64,000 bases of DNA from JBAIYU01 sp036763085. GTDB taxonomy: Bacteria; Bacillota; Negativicutes; DSM-1736; Dendrosporobacteraceae. The position numbers and the translations under genes are program-made. The notes beneath the pieces were generated by a model, which saw only the letters and a list, made by a program, of their open reading frames with translations, ran no database searches and was not told where the DNA came from. Positions 51,424 through 59,740 of the stretch are shown piece after piece. The stretch is from positions 248,001-312,000 of the forward strand of contig NZ_JBAIYU010000017.1 in the NCBI RefSeq assembly GCF_036763085.1, written 5' to 3'. Every line of letters begins with the position of its first letter. The stretch's first letter is position 1.

Positions 51424-51959
51424 CGCATGAAATTATTATTGCAGGTTTTGGGGGACAAGGAATAATGCTTATGGGTCAATTGCTTGCATACGCAGGAATG
51501 CTTGAAAAAAAACATGTTTCATGGATTCCTTCATATGGGCCAGAGATGCGTGGAGGCACAGCGAATTGCTCGGTAATTGTTTCGGATCAAGTGATTGGCG
51601 CACCCATTGTATCAGAGCCAACTATATTAATTGCAATGAACAATCCTTCTTTATTTAAATTTGAGCAGTCAGTTCAAGCGGGTGGCACAATAATAGTCAA
51701 TAGTTCTCTCGTTTCACGAGATCCATTACGTGATGATGTTACAACAATAAAAATACCAGCCAATGACATTGCAGATCAGTTAGGAATCAAACGAGTTGCA
51801 AATATAGTTACATTAGGTGCAATGCTAAAAAAAATAGATATAGTTGAAAAAGATTCTATAATAAAATCCTTGAATAAAGTCTTTAATAGTAAACCAGATA
51901 TTGTTACTCTTAATACAGTTGCTTTTGAACGTGGACAATTGGATGTTATAGGTAAATAA
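51420..51959 (+). CDS. korC: 2-oxoacid:ferredoxin oxidoreductase, gamma subunit
   Basis: This 179-aa subunit has the pyruvate/ketoisovalerate oxidoreductase gamma fold: IIIAGFGGQGIMLMGQLLAY, SWIPSYGPEMRGGTANC and SVIVSDQVIGAPIV. It completes the D-A-B-C complex. GTG start inside the korB stop region. No clear terminator follows. Confidence 0.92.
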   Translation: MTHEIIIAGFGGQGIMLMGQLLAYAGMLEKKHVSWIPSYGPEMRGGTANCSVIVSDQVIGAPIVSEPTILIAMNNPSLFKFEQSVQAGGTIIVNSSLVSRDPLRDDVTTIKIPANDIADQLGIKRVANIVTLGAMLKKIDIVEKDSIIKSLNKVFNSKPDIVTLNTVAFERGQLDVIGK

Positions 51960-52049
51960 ATTCCGTACTGGTATATAGATTAAATGCAGGAATATTCATT
52001 TAAATATAGAATAATTATATGTACTGTATACTGAGGTGGTTGATTTACT

Positions 52050-53522
52050 TTGACCGATCTACTAATTTATAAATCAATGATGAATTTAGTTACTAATACG
52101 ATTCCTTCAGCAATGCTTGCGATTAACTATTCAGGTGTTATTAAACATGCTCATTACGCTAAGCATTCGAGTTCCAAGCTAAAATATATAATAGGAAAAG
52201 ATTTTTACAGAATATTAAAAATAGTATTGGGCGTACAAACGGCCAATACTATTTTTGCGTCTTATATCAAGTGTGCAAATAGCGGTTCGCAAATGGCAAT
52301 ACAAAAGATAGAACATAATAGTTATAAAGGCCTCTCTGAGTATTTTAACTTCTACTTCGAAGACTTAAAATCGTCTAATTGCGTTTTAGTGCTAATTCAG
52401 AATGTGACAGAGAATATGTTGCTAGAAGAAGAATTTACATGTATGGCTGAACAATACGAAACTGTTAATCGTGAGCTTTGTGTATCTATGTCGAGTCTAG
52501 ATTTTCACCTGATGGATATTGAGCAGGCGCACAAAAAAATTGCCGCTTTATTTCGCATAACTTCTATTGTGCAGAAAACCGTAAATGAACAGGAAGTATT
52601 AGCAGAAATTCTAGATGGAATTACTCGAGAGTTTGGATATAATGATGTATCAATATTATTGTTAGATGAAGAAAGTAATGAGCTTCGAGTAAGAGCGTCA
52701 CGCGGGAATACTAACAATAATATGCGGATACCGATAGGTAAAGGCATTACTGGCTATGCTGCTATGACTAGGGAATTGGTATACGTTGATGATGTCCTAA
52801 AAGATCACAGATATATTGATGCGAATACTAATGCTTATCGCGAAGTTGCTTTGCCACTTATTGTAGATGACAAGGTACTAGGCGTTCTTAATATTGAAGT
52901 AAGTAAAGATAGTGTAGTACAACCATATGATTTAGATCTACTTAAATCAATTTCTAGTCAAATTGCAATGACAATCGCTCACGCCAAGCATGTAGCAAAT
53001 GTTGAGCTTCAGGCTATTACAGATGGATTAACTGGGTTATATAATTATCGTTATTTTCGAACAATAGTACAACAAGAGATTAAAAGAGCGTATCGATATA
53101 AACGGCCCCTGGCTGTGTTTATGATTGATATAGACTATTTTAAACATTATAATGACAGTAATGGACATTTAATGGGTGATAGGGTGTTGTTTACTGTAGC
53201 AGCTCTAATTAAAAGAGTGTGTCGTGATACTGATCATGTATTTCGCTATGGTGGTGAAGAATTTGCCGTGCTTTTGCCAGAAACAACATTAGATGAGGCA
53301 CACGAAATAGCTGAAAGAATTCGTAAGGCCATTGAGGGACATTGTTTTCCAAATTGCGTGAATCAGCCTAAAGGTATACTTACCGTAAGTGTTGGTGTTG
53401 CCGGTTACCCTAAATATGCTGATACAGATATTGAACTGATAAATAATGCTGATTCAGCATTATACTTAGCAAAAAAGACAAGAAATCGAACATGTCTTTA
53501 TAAGAATGATAAATCTAATTAA
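52050..53522 (+). CDS. PAS-GAF-GGDEF diguanylate cyclase
   Basis: This soluble protein of 490 aa has no TM helices. It has an N-terminal PAS-like region (about residues 12-130), a short coiled coil (about 132-170) and a GAF domain (about 170-320; IPIGKGITGYAAMTRELVYV, ALPLIVDDKVLGVLNIEVS). A GGDEF domain (about 325-485) follows, with active site YGGEEF near 400. The inhibitory RxxD site is present as RDTD five residues before it, so product feedback is likely. TTG start with GAGGTGG. The signal sensed is unknown. Confidence 0.93.
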   Translation: MTDLLIYKSMMNLVTNTIPSAMLAINYSGVIKHAHYAKHSSSKLKYIIGKDFYRILKIVLGVQTANTIFASYIKCANSGSQMAIQKIEHNSYKGLSEYFNFYFEDLKSSNCVLVLIQNVTENMLLEEEFTCMAEQYETVNRELCVSMSSLDFHLMDIEQAHKKIAALFRITSIVQKTVNEQEVLAEILDGITREFGYNDVSILLLDEESNELRVRASRGNTNNNMRIPIGKGITGYAAMTRELVYVDDVLKDHRYIDANTNAYREVALPLIVDDKVLGVLNIEVSKDSVVQPYDLDLLKSISSQIAMTIAHAKHVANVELQAITDGLTGLYNYRYFRTIVQQEIKRAYRYKRPLAVFMIDIDYFKHYNDSNGHLMGDRVLFTVAALIKRVCRDTDHVFRYGGEEFAVLLPETTLDEAHEIAERIRKAIEGHCFPNCVNQPKGILTVSVGVAGYPKYADTDIELINNADSALYLAKKTRNRTCLYKNDKSN

Positions 53523-53559
53523 CGGATCTATTTATGTTAGTTAATCGAGGTGTCAAGAG

Positions 53560-54273
53560 ATGACGCAAGAATTATTTGGCGACTTAAAGAGTTATTCATT
53601 AGCAGGAACAGAGCAAGAGGTACGCTTTATCACCAGTGTTCTTAATTTGCCACGTAGATCAAATATTCTAGATTTATATTGTGGGTATGGTCGTCATGCT
53701 ATCGAATTAGCTAAAGCTGGCTATAACGTTGTTGGCGTAGACGCAACCCAATCATTTCTAGACATAGCTTATCAGAAGGCGATAGAAGAAAAAGTTGAAA
53801 TTACCTTTCAACTTAGTGATATGCGTGAATTAAATTATATTAATCAATTTGATGCTGTTATTAATATGTTCGCTGCCTTTGGATATTTTACGGATGAAGA
53901 AAACATTAAAGTATTAGAACTGATATCAAAAGCTTTACGGCCCGGAGGTCTGTTTTTAATTGACTTACTTAATCGTGATTGGATGGTCCACAATAATTTA
54001 AATAGGTATTGGCGACACCCTAGCGGTGAATATGTTCTATCGTATAAGGTTGAATTAAAGCAAGGAATGGCTACTCTAAAAAGACAATTAAATAACCAGG
54101 TCACAGGCGAAAAAAAACAATACGAATTTGCTTTAAGAGCATATTCGTTATCAGAAATGGTTTCTAATCTTAACCATTGCGGATTTAAAATTATAACAAC
54201 GTATGGTGCATTCGATCAACGACCTTATGGAATGGAAACTCCGCGTATGATTATATTAGCACAAAAGGAATAA
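53560..54273 (+). CDS. Class I SAM-dependent methyltransferase
   Basis: This 237-aa methyltransferase has motif I ILDLYCGYGRHAIELAKAGY (about residues 36-55), acidic motif II VVGVDATQSF, and motif IV FDAVINMFAAFGYF, then LRPGGLFLIDLLNRDW. It resembles small-molecule (UbiE/YcgJ-like) methyltransferases. The substrate is unknown. It is 37 bp after the GGDEF gene and ends at a strong terminator. Confidence 0.85.
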   Translation: MTQELFGDLKSYSLAGTEQEVRFITSVLNLPRRSNILDLYCGYGRHAIELAKAGYNVVGVDATQSFLDIAYQKAIEEKVEITFQLSDMRELNYINQFDAVINMFAAFGYFTDEENIKVLELISKALRPGGLFLIDLLNRDWMVHNNLNRYWRHPSGEYVLSYKVELKQGMATLKRQLNNQVTGEKKQYEFALRAYSLSEMVSNLNHCGFKIITTYGAFDQRPYGMETPRMIILAQKE

Positions 54274-54316
54274 TAGCTGTTGAAAGAGACAATGGTTTCT
54301 TTCAACAGCTATTTTT
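54272..54316 (+). terminator. Terminator after the methyltransferase gene
   Basis: 16-bp perfect arms (54272-54287 and 54298-54313, core AGCTGTTGAAAGA) followed by TTTTT. Confidence 0.88.
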
Positions 54317-54417
54317 ACTATGTAGTATATCTAATATGTATATTCCGAATATTAAGTGGAACAGTCTTAGTTAGTCATCTCATAGCATAATACAGAGGCG
54401 TGTGTGAGGTGATAATT

Positions 54418-55341
54418 ATGTTAGCTAAAATTAATGATAAAATATACTCAAGACGAAGGCCTAAAATAGGAGTAGCTCTTAGCGGCGGTGGGATAAGAGG
54501 ACTAACGCACATAGGGGTACTTAAGGCATTAATAGCTAATGGCATACCTATTGATTTTATAGCAGGAACAAGCGCTGGAGCTATTATTGCAACACTTTAT
54601 GCATGCGGTTATACTCCTTTGCAGATGGAATCATTAGCTAAGAAAATTAAGACATCTGAACTTGTTGATTTAAAAATAACTGTTTCAGATCTTGTAAAAC
54701 ATGGTATGAAATGGTTATTCAGTGGTATGTCACGCTTTTGGTCTGTACTACCAAATGGCTTGGTAAAAGGTGATAAAATAGAGAAATATTTTTATAGTCT
54801 ATGGCAGGAACGTACTTTAAGAGATACAGTTATTCCCCTAGCAATTACAGCCGTTGATATCAACTCTGCCGATACAGTATTCTTTACGACACCTTTACCT
54901 GGTAACCGTGGTATTTTAAATGCAAGATATTATCATAACTCTTTGCTGACCGATGCTGTACGTGCGAGCATATCCATACCTGGAGTGTTTTTTCCTAAAA
55001 AATATCGGGGAATGACCTTGGTAGATGGGGCTGTTAAGAATAATTTACCAACTGATATTTTAAATCATATGGGAGCAGATATTATTATTGCTGTAGATCT
55101 AGGTTATGCAGGTCAACCTAATTATGATATTCACTCAGTGGGAGAAATTTTAATACAATGTATAGATATTATGAATCGTGAAGTAACTTTGCTAAAAGCG
55201 GAACAATATGCCAATGTAATAATTAGGCCCAATATTTTTGATATAAACTTTAAAGAAATGAAAAATGTGTCACTTTCTATTTTGAGGGGAGAACAAGCAA
55301 CAAAAGAGAAAATACTAGAAATAAAAAAAATAATTACCTAA
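54418..55341 (+). CDS. Patatin-like phospholipase
   Basis: This 307-aa serine lipase of the RssA/YlbK type has the oxyanion loop SGGGIRGLTHIGVLKAL (about residues 22-38) and the nucleophile elbow GTSAGA. The catalytic Asp lies in LVDGAVKNNLP. There is no signal peptide, so it probably acts on the inner leaflet or soluble lipids. The start at 54418 has GAGGTGATAATT. It is followed after 72 bp by a protease gene. Confidence 0.9.
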   Translation: MLAKINDKIYSRRRPKIGVALSGGGIRGLTHIGVLKALIANGIPIDFIAGTSAGAIIATLYACGYTPLQMESLAKKIKTSELVDLKITVSDLVKHGMKWLFSGMSRFWSVLPNGLVKGDKIEKYFYSLWQERTLRDTVIPLAITAVDINSADTVFFTTPLPGNRGILNARYYHNSLLTDAVRASISIPGVFFPKKYRGMTLVDGAVKNNLPTDILNHMGADIIIAVDLGYAGQPNYDIHSVGEILIQCIDIMNREVTLLKAEQYANVIIRPNIFDINFKEMKNVSLSILRGEQATKEKILEIKKIIT

Positions 55342-55413
55342 CGTTACATGCAATTATTTACCTTCATATCATAAAGTAGACTTTTCTACTTCTTGCTGAC
55401 ATGGAGGTATATC

Positions 55414-56415
55414 ATGAGTAGAGGTATTTTTAATCAGCATTTTTACCATTTCAGAGAAATGGATAATGTAGTTGGAATAGGACGTGGTAACAAAATTGTT
55501 AGAGGGTCAGATACTAAGCAGGAGGCTCTTATTATTTTAGTTAGAAAAAAAATAAAAAGAAATGACTTGCAACGCAGCTCGGTTATCCCGCCTAAAATGG
55601 ACGGAATGATTACAGACGTAATTGAAGTAGGTGACATTTGTTTTCATTCGGACCGCAAGAAAATTATGCGTCCAGCTCAGCCAGGTATTAGTATCGGGCA
55701 TTATAAAGTTTCTGCTGGCACCTTTGGGGCAGTCGTTTATGATCGAGACACTGGGGCACCTCTTATCCTTTCCAATAACCATGTTCTTGCTAATTTGACG
55801 GATGGCAAGGATAACAGATCCTTGATTGGTGATTCCGTTATACAACCAGGGTTTTTTGATAATAGTGAAGGCGGTAATAATGTAATAGGGACTTTAAGCA
55901 AATATATACCAATATACCGAGAATTAAATTCGCCGCAATGCAAGTATGCTAAATTGTTCGAAGATGTGCTAAATAAGCTGATTGGTATGATTAAACCACA
56001 GTATAGAGTACAGGTATTGCGAAATAATGAGCAAGCAAATATAGTAGATTGTGCTGTTGCAGTTCCAAATGATCCTAATGGTATTATTTCAGAAGTTCTT
56101 GAAATAGGAGATATCCTTGGAACAAAAGATCCTAAAATTGGTATGACAATTAAGAAAAGCGGGAGAAGTTCTGGAGTAACTCAGAGCATTATTTTAGCTA
56201 CTGATGTTACAATTAGAGTAAATGTAAATAAATACGAGTCGGCATTATTTGCCGACCAGATACTTGCTGGTCCTATGAGTATGCCAGGGGATAGTGGATC
56301 CGTTATTCTGTCTGAAGATAATTATGCAGTTGGTTTACTATTCGCCGGGTCTGAAAGTGCAACTATGTTTAATCGCATCGACAATGTACTAGATACCCTA
56401 AATGTGAGATTTTAA
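55414..56415 (+). CDS. Nal1-like trypsin-fold serine protease
   Basis: This 333-aa protein lacks a signal peptide. An N-terminal region (about residues 12-90; NVVGIGRGNKIV, MDGMITDVIEVGDI) is followed by a trypsin-like domain with His in ILSNNHVLA, Asp in NIVDCAVAVP and Ser in MPGDSGSVIL. Between His and Asp lies an insertion with FGAVVYDRDTGAP and a long helix. The triad order and GDSG are seen directly; the Nal1-type grouping is by pattern memory. It sits between the patatin gene and the coat genes. Its substrate is unknown. The ATG at 55414 has GGAGGTA. Confidence 0.8.
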   Translation: MSRGIFNQHFYHFREMDNVVGIGRGNKIVRGSDTKQEALIILVRKKIKRNDLQRSSVIPPKMDGMITDVIEVGDICFHSDRKKIMRPAQPGISIGHYKVSAGTFGAVVYDRDTGAPLILSNNHVLANLTDGKDNRSLIGDSVIQPGFFDNSEGGNNVIGTLSKYIPIYRELNSPQCKYAKLFEDVLNKLIGMIKPQYRVQVLRNNEQANIVDCAVAVPNDPNGIISEVLEIGDILGTKDPKIGMTIKKSGRSSGVTQSIILATDVTIRVNVNKYESALFADQILAGPMSMPGDSGSVILSEDNYAVGLLFAGSESATMFNRIDNVLDTLNVRF

Positions 56416-56432
56416 TTTGTTAGAACAAAACC

Positions 56433-56483
56433 TAAAAAGAGGTGGGCTGGAATTTGAGAGAATATCCTGCCTACCTCTTTATT
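56433..56483. terminator. Shared terminator between the protease gene and the coat gene
   Basis: AAAGAGGT-GGC-G pairs with C-GCC-ACCTCTTT around an AT-rich loop; T-rich on the right and A-rich on the left. It abuts the - strand coat gene stop at 56485. Confidence 0.7.
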
Positions 56484-56484
56484 C

Positions 56485-56865
56485 TTAAACAAATGAATTA
56501 TTAGTAACTCTCCGGTTACTGCCACGCGAAAGCCTTGATCCGAATTGCTCAGATCCGCTAGTGACTGCATAATCGCTTGTAGCTGCATTTCGATTTGAGC
56601 GACCAGCATTGATGTAATTCGATTTTGGCATTCTTACATCTGTAGTGCTATTATACCAGCCTCGTTCCTGCATAGACTTAAAGATAAGATGACCATTTTC
56701 ATGTTCATCATGTTGGAATTCCTCAAAAGCGTAACGGACATTTTCATTAGAAGATTCCATGATAGCATGATCATACATGTGAGACATGCTTTTTTCAGTA
56801 TTTAGAAGATCAAGAAGCATATCGCGATCAGAAAGTCTATTTTGACTCGATCTCATATTTCTCAT
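56485..56865 (-). CDS. Coat F-domain spore coat protein
   Basis: This 126-aa protein has a ferritin-like Coat F helical domain in the first about 75 residues: DRDMLLDLLNTEKSMSHMYD, then FEEFQHDEHENGHLIFKSMQ and ERGWY. A Ser/Asn/Arg-rich tail (GRSNRNAATSDYAVTSGSEQ) looks like a low-complexity coat segment. It lies 24 bp after a second small coat gene on the - strand, so the two are co-transcribed, probably by a late sporulation sigma factor. It is good evidence that the organism forms spores. Confidence 0.9.
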   Translation of the reverse strand: MRNMRSSQNRLSDRDMLLDLLNTEKSMSHMYDHAIMESSNENVRYAFEEFQHDEHENGHLIFKSMQERGWYNSTTDVRMPKSNYINAGRSNRNAATSDYAVTSGSEQFGSRLSRGSNRRVTNNSFV

Positions 56866-56889
56866 TTAAAATCACCTCATTTTCTTTGC

Positions 56890-57102
56890 TTACTGATAAG
56901 TATTAACTGATTTGCCGAGTAACTGCTTAATTCTGTTGGCATGCTGGCGCTTATTTTTAGAGATACTGAACATAATATCTTTTAAATCAGGATCTTGGCA
57001 TTGATCTGCGTAAACATTATATTTGCTTATGCAGAAGTTTTCCATTTCTAGTGCGTCTTCCAAATAGGATCTTTCCTTTTGTGTTAACATGGTATTAGTC
57101 AT
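56890..57102 (-). CDS. Small Coat F-like spore coat protein
   Basis: This 70-aa, two-helix protein, LTQKERSYLEDALEMENFCI then KYNVYADQCQDPDLKDIMFS and ANRIKQLLG, is the short partner usually found beside CotF-type genes. GGAGGTGAA precedes the ATG. A CATAATA box on the - strand about 50 bp upstream resembles a sigma-G -10 element, but a matching -35 was not found. Confidence 0.8.
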   Translation of the reverse strand: MTNTMLTQKERSYLEDALEMENFCISKYNVYADQCQDPDLKDIMFSISKNKRQHANRIKQLLGKSVNTYQ

Positions 57103-57264
57103 CGCAGTTCACCTCCACTTATAACTTACCCTTAATTTGTGTATTATGGTAATTTTTTATGCGAAGGTTAAGTAAAAGAAATATTATAAGTTAAGATCGA
57201 TAATTAGATTATAGAGGAAAAACTAATGGTTATTGTCGAACTAAGGTTAATATGAGCTAGTATT

Positions 57265-57280
57265 AATTATCGGAAGTAAT
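57265..57280 (+). repeat. 16-bp inverted-repeat copy upstream of the RNase H gene
   Basis: AATTATCGGAAGTAAT is the exact reverse complement of 57956-57971. It carries one recombinase-like arm (TTATCGGAAGT) but no matching second arm within 20 bp. It lies 24 bp before the RNase H start codon. Confidence 0.8.
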
Positions 57281-57303
57281 CTAAGGAGGAAATTTATTCT
57301 TAT

Positions 57304-57912
57304 ATGGCAGCTGTAAAGAAAATTTATTGCGTAAAGGTTGGACGCGTACCTGGACTATATCAAACCTGGGAAGATTGTAAAAAACATGTACATGGATACC
57401 CTGGGGCATTATATAAAAGTTTTACTAATACCCAAGACGCAGAAAGTTATATGTCAGATAATCCAATGAGCTCTGAGGTAATTGACGAAACGGGCAGCTG
57501 TTTAGGTTATGATATATACGTTGACGGCAGTTATTCAGATAAGCAGTACAGTTGGGCTTTTGTGGTTTACAAAGATCAAAAGTTAATACATACTGAAAGT
57601 GGTTTAGGTAAAGATTCTGAAGCTGCATCTATTCATAATGTCGCTGGCGAGTTAGAAGCTGCAGTACAAGCAATTAAATGGGCAGATAAGCAAGGACTCG
57701 ATCTAGTTACGATTCATCACGATTATATTGGTATTTCTGAATGGGCTACTGGTCGATGGAAAACTAACAATAAATTCACTCAAGCTTATGCCGAGTTTTC
57801 GCGTAACTACTTGAAGATGATTAAGTTCAATAAAGTGGCTGGACATACTGGCGTCGAAGGAAATGAGTTAGCAGACAAACTAGCAAAAGAAGCAATAAAG
57901 AATAGAAATTGA
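57304..57912 (+). CDS. Ribonuclease H with N-terminal viroplasmin domain
   Basis: This 202-aa protein has a caulimovirus viroplasmin-like hybrid-binding domain (about residues 5-50; YCVKVGRVPGLYQTWEDCKK, GALYKSFTNTQDAESYM). The RNase HI domain (about 68-200) has catalytic acids in IYVDGSYS (Asp), GELEAAVQAI (Glu), HHDYIGI (Asp) and GNELADKLAKEA (Asp), and the His in AGHTGVEGN. It degrades RNA in RNA:DNA hybrids. The nearest good Shine-Dalgarno (AAGGAGG) is 14 bp from the ATG, longer than usual. The gene is enclosed by a 16-bp inverted repeat and precedes a recombinase gene. Confidence 0.92.
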   Translation: MAAVKKIYCVKVGRVPGLYQTWEDCKKHVHGYPGALYKSFTNTQDAESYMSDNPMSSEVIDETGSCLGYDIYVDGSYSDKQYSWAFVVYKDQKLIHTESGLGKDSEAASIHNVAGELEAAVQAIKWADKQGLDLVTIHHDYIGISEWATGRWKTNNKFTQAYAEFSRNYLKMIKFNKVAGHTGVEGNELADKLAKEAIKNRN

Positions 57913-57955
57913 AGTCAAAACGAGGATATTTTGCCTGTGGTTTATTTTCCAAATC

Positions 57956-57990
57956 ATTACTTCCGATAATTTATAGTTATCGGAAGTTGA
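57956..57990. other. Lox-like palindromic site (11-7-11) upstream of the recombinase gene
   Basis: Arm ACTTCCGATAA (57959-57969), centre TTTATAG (57970-57976), arm TTATCGGAAGT (57977-57987). Perfect 11-bp inverted arms around a 7-bp asymmetric centre are the geometry of a tyrosine-recombinase core site. The left arm extended to 13 bp, ATTACTTCCGATA, matches the loxP arm ATAACTTCGTATA at 10 of 13 positions. It ends 9 bp before the recombinase start codon and could instead be an autoregulatory operator. Confidence 0.55.
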
Positions 57991-57999
57991 GGCAAGAAT

Positions 58000-58998
58000 A
58001 TGAGGTGTATTTATTTTGTGGTTATAGACAATAAAGATTTCGTATTACGCAAAAGCAACTTGATTGAAAATAATGATAAACTTTCTGAAAAAAGTAAAAA
58101 ACGTATGAGAAAATCTAAAGCCGAAAATACTTTGCGTGCTTATGAATCGGATTGGCTTGATTTTTATGATTGGTGTTCGCATACTGGCTTACAGGCTTTA
58201 CCAGCTGAGCCTGAAACGATTGTAAATTATATTAATGATCTAGCTGATAATGCCAAAGCTAATACGGTATCAAGGAGAATTAGTGCTATTTCTGAAAACC
58301 ATAAAGCTGGTGGTTTTTTAGACAATAACCCATGTCGCGGTGGATTAGTGAGAAATGCTTTAGATGCCATAAAACGCGAAAAAGGGACTATTCAAAGAGG
58401 CAAGTCCCCTCTCCTACTTGAAGATTTAGAAGATATAGTCCCTTATTTTGATACTGATGATATTGCTGGAATTAGGGATAAGGCTCTAATTTTAACAGGA
58501 TTTATGGGTGCTTTCCGCCGATCAGAGCTTGTTAAAACTGATGCCGAAGACTTAACTTTTACACGTGACGGCGTAATAATTCTAATTCATCAATCTAAAG
58601 GAGACCAAGAAGGTCAAGGTGAATATATAGCTATTCCTTACAATACTAAAGTTGATGCTTGTGCAGTTACTGCTCTCAAAAATTGGCTTAATATAGCTCA
58701 GATTAAGAAAGGTCCCCTGTTTCGTCCGCTAAATAAATATAAGCAAATCCGAGAAAGACGTTTAAGTGATAAATCCGTTGCTATAATTGTTAAAAAATAT
58801 GCTGGATTGGCTGGCCTTAACGCCGACGATTTCGCGGGGCATAGTTTAAGACGAGGATTTGCAACAAGTGCTGCTCAACATGACGTAGATGAGAGATCAA
58901 TTATGCAGCAAACCCGCCATAAATCGGAAAAGATGGTTAGAAGATATATAGAGCAAGGCAATTTGTTTAAAAGTAACGCGTTAAATAAGATGTTTTAA
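58000..58998 (+). CDS. Cre-like tyrosine recombinase
   Basis: This 332-aa site-specific recombinase has an N-terminal SAM-like core-binding domain (about residues 40-125; LRAYESDWLDFYDWCSHTG, LPAEPETIVNYINDLA) and a catalytic domain (about 135-332). Active-site residues are Arg in GAFRRSEL (about 172), Lys in SKGDQEGQGEY, HSLRR (His281, Arg284), His307 in TRHKS and the nucleophile Tyr316 in RRYIEQG. FPAEPE-type and GHS-R patterns and the length resemble phage P1 Cre more than XerC/D. The ATG at 58000 has GAGG 7 bp upstream, within the end of the palindrome; GTG 58018 is an alternative. There are no other mobile-element genes nearby. Confidence 0.9.
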   Translation: MRCIYFVVIDNKDFVLRKSNLIENNDKLSEKSKKRMRKSKAENTLRAYESDWLDFYDWCSHTGLQALPAEPETIVNYINDLADNAKANTVSRRISAISENHKAGGFLDNNPCRGGLVRNALDAIKREKGTIQRGKSPLLLEDLEDIVPYFDTDDIAGIRDKALILTGFMGAFRRSELVKTDAEDLTFTRDGVIILIHQSKGDQEGQGEYIAIPYNTKVDACAVTALKNWLNIAQIKKGPLFRPLNKYKQIRERRLSDKSVAIIVKKYAGLAGLNADDFAGHSLRRGFATSAAQHDVDERSIMQQTRHKSEKMVRRYIEQGNLFKSNALNKMF

Positions 58999-59047
58999 AT
59001 TCAGTGTCCTAACGTTCTTGCACAGGAATTCATATACAACGTATCGC

Positions 59048-59061
59048 CGAACGAATGTTTG
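59048..59061 (+). promoter_or_regulatory. LexA (SOS) box upstream of lexA
   Basis: CGAACGAATGTTTG matches the firmicute SOS consensus CGAACRNRYGTTYC at 13 of 14 positions. It overlaps the -35 region, giving autorepression. Confidence 0.85.
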
Positions 59062-59086
59062 CAAGATAAACTTTTTTTGCTATAAT
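59059..59086 (+). promoter_or_regulatory. lexA promoter
   Basis: TTGCAA (59059-59064), 16-bp spacer, TATAAT (59081-59086); the -35 overlaps the SOS box. Confidence 0.65.
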
Positions 59087-59119
59087 ATAATTGGAAGATA
59101 CTAACTAGGAGCTGATGCT

Positions 59120-59740
59120 GTGAATAAGGAATCTCTTTTAAATAATAGACAAAAACAAATACTCTCTTATATAAAAGATACTTTAAGGGCAAAGGGTTAT
59201 CCACCATCCGTACGTGAAATTGGCGAAGCTGTAGGTCTAAGCTCAAGTTCGACTGTACATAGTCACTTATCAAAACTTGAAGAATTTGGGCTTATTAGAC
59301 GTGATCCAGATAAACCAAGAGCAATTGAAATATTAGACGATGCGCCTTGGCGTCAGAAACAAATGACTGCGGTTCCATTAATCGGTCGTGTTACAGCTGG
59401 CCAACCAATACTAGCTGTTGAGAATGTTGAAGAAGTTTACCCGTTCCCTACTGAATTGGTTGGGAAAGATCAGCAGATATTTATGCTTACCGTTCAGGGG
59501 GATAGTATGATCAATGCCGGAATATTTGATGGTGATTATGTAATAGTCCGTGAACAAAATAGTGCCTATAATAATGATATAGTCGTTGCTTTGCTTAATG
59601 GTGAGGAAGCTACGGTTAAACGGTTTTTTAGAGAAAAAGAAACTGTTCGTTTACAGCCTGAAAACGATTCAATGAAACCTATATATTCAAAAGAAGTTTC
59701 TATACTAGGGAAGGTTATTGGTGTTTATCGTAGAGTCTAG
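59120..59740 (+). CDS. lexA: LexA repressor
   Basis: This SOS regulator undergoes RecA-stimulated self-cleavage. The 206-aa protein has a winged helix-turn-helix DNA-binding domain (about residues 8-72; YPPSVREIGEAVGLSSSSTV). The Ala-Gly cleavage bond is in GRVTAGQPI (about 93-94). The catalytic Ser is in GDSMINAGIFDGD and the Lys in EEATVKRFF. GTG start with AGGAGC 8 bp upstream. It has its own SOS box and ends at a hairpin shared with the convergent vanW-type gene. Confidence 0.97.
   Translation: MNKESLLNNRQKQILSYIKDTLRAKGYPPSVREIGEAVGLSSSSTVHSHLSKLEEFGLIRRDPDKPRAIEILDDAPWRQKQMTAVPLIGRVTAGQPILAVENVEEVYPFPTELVGKDQQIFMLTVQGDSMINAGIFDGDYVIVREQNSAYNNDIVVALLNGEEATVKRFFREKETVRLQPENDSMKPIYSKEVSILGKVIGVYRRV

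Noticed and set aside
57956..57990. Chromosome dimer-resolution site (dif)
   Set aside because: The left arm begins ACTTCC like the Bacillus dif arm, but dif arms differ from each other and the centre is 6 bp. Here the arms are identical inverted copies with a 7-bp centre, beside a Cre-like gene.
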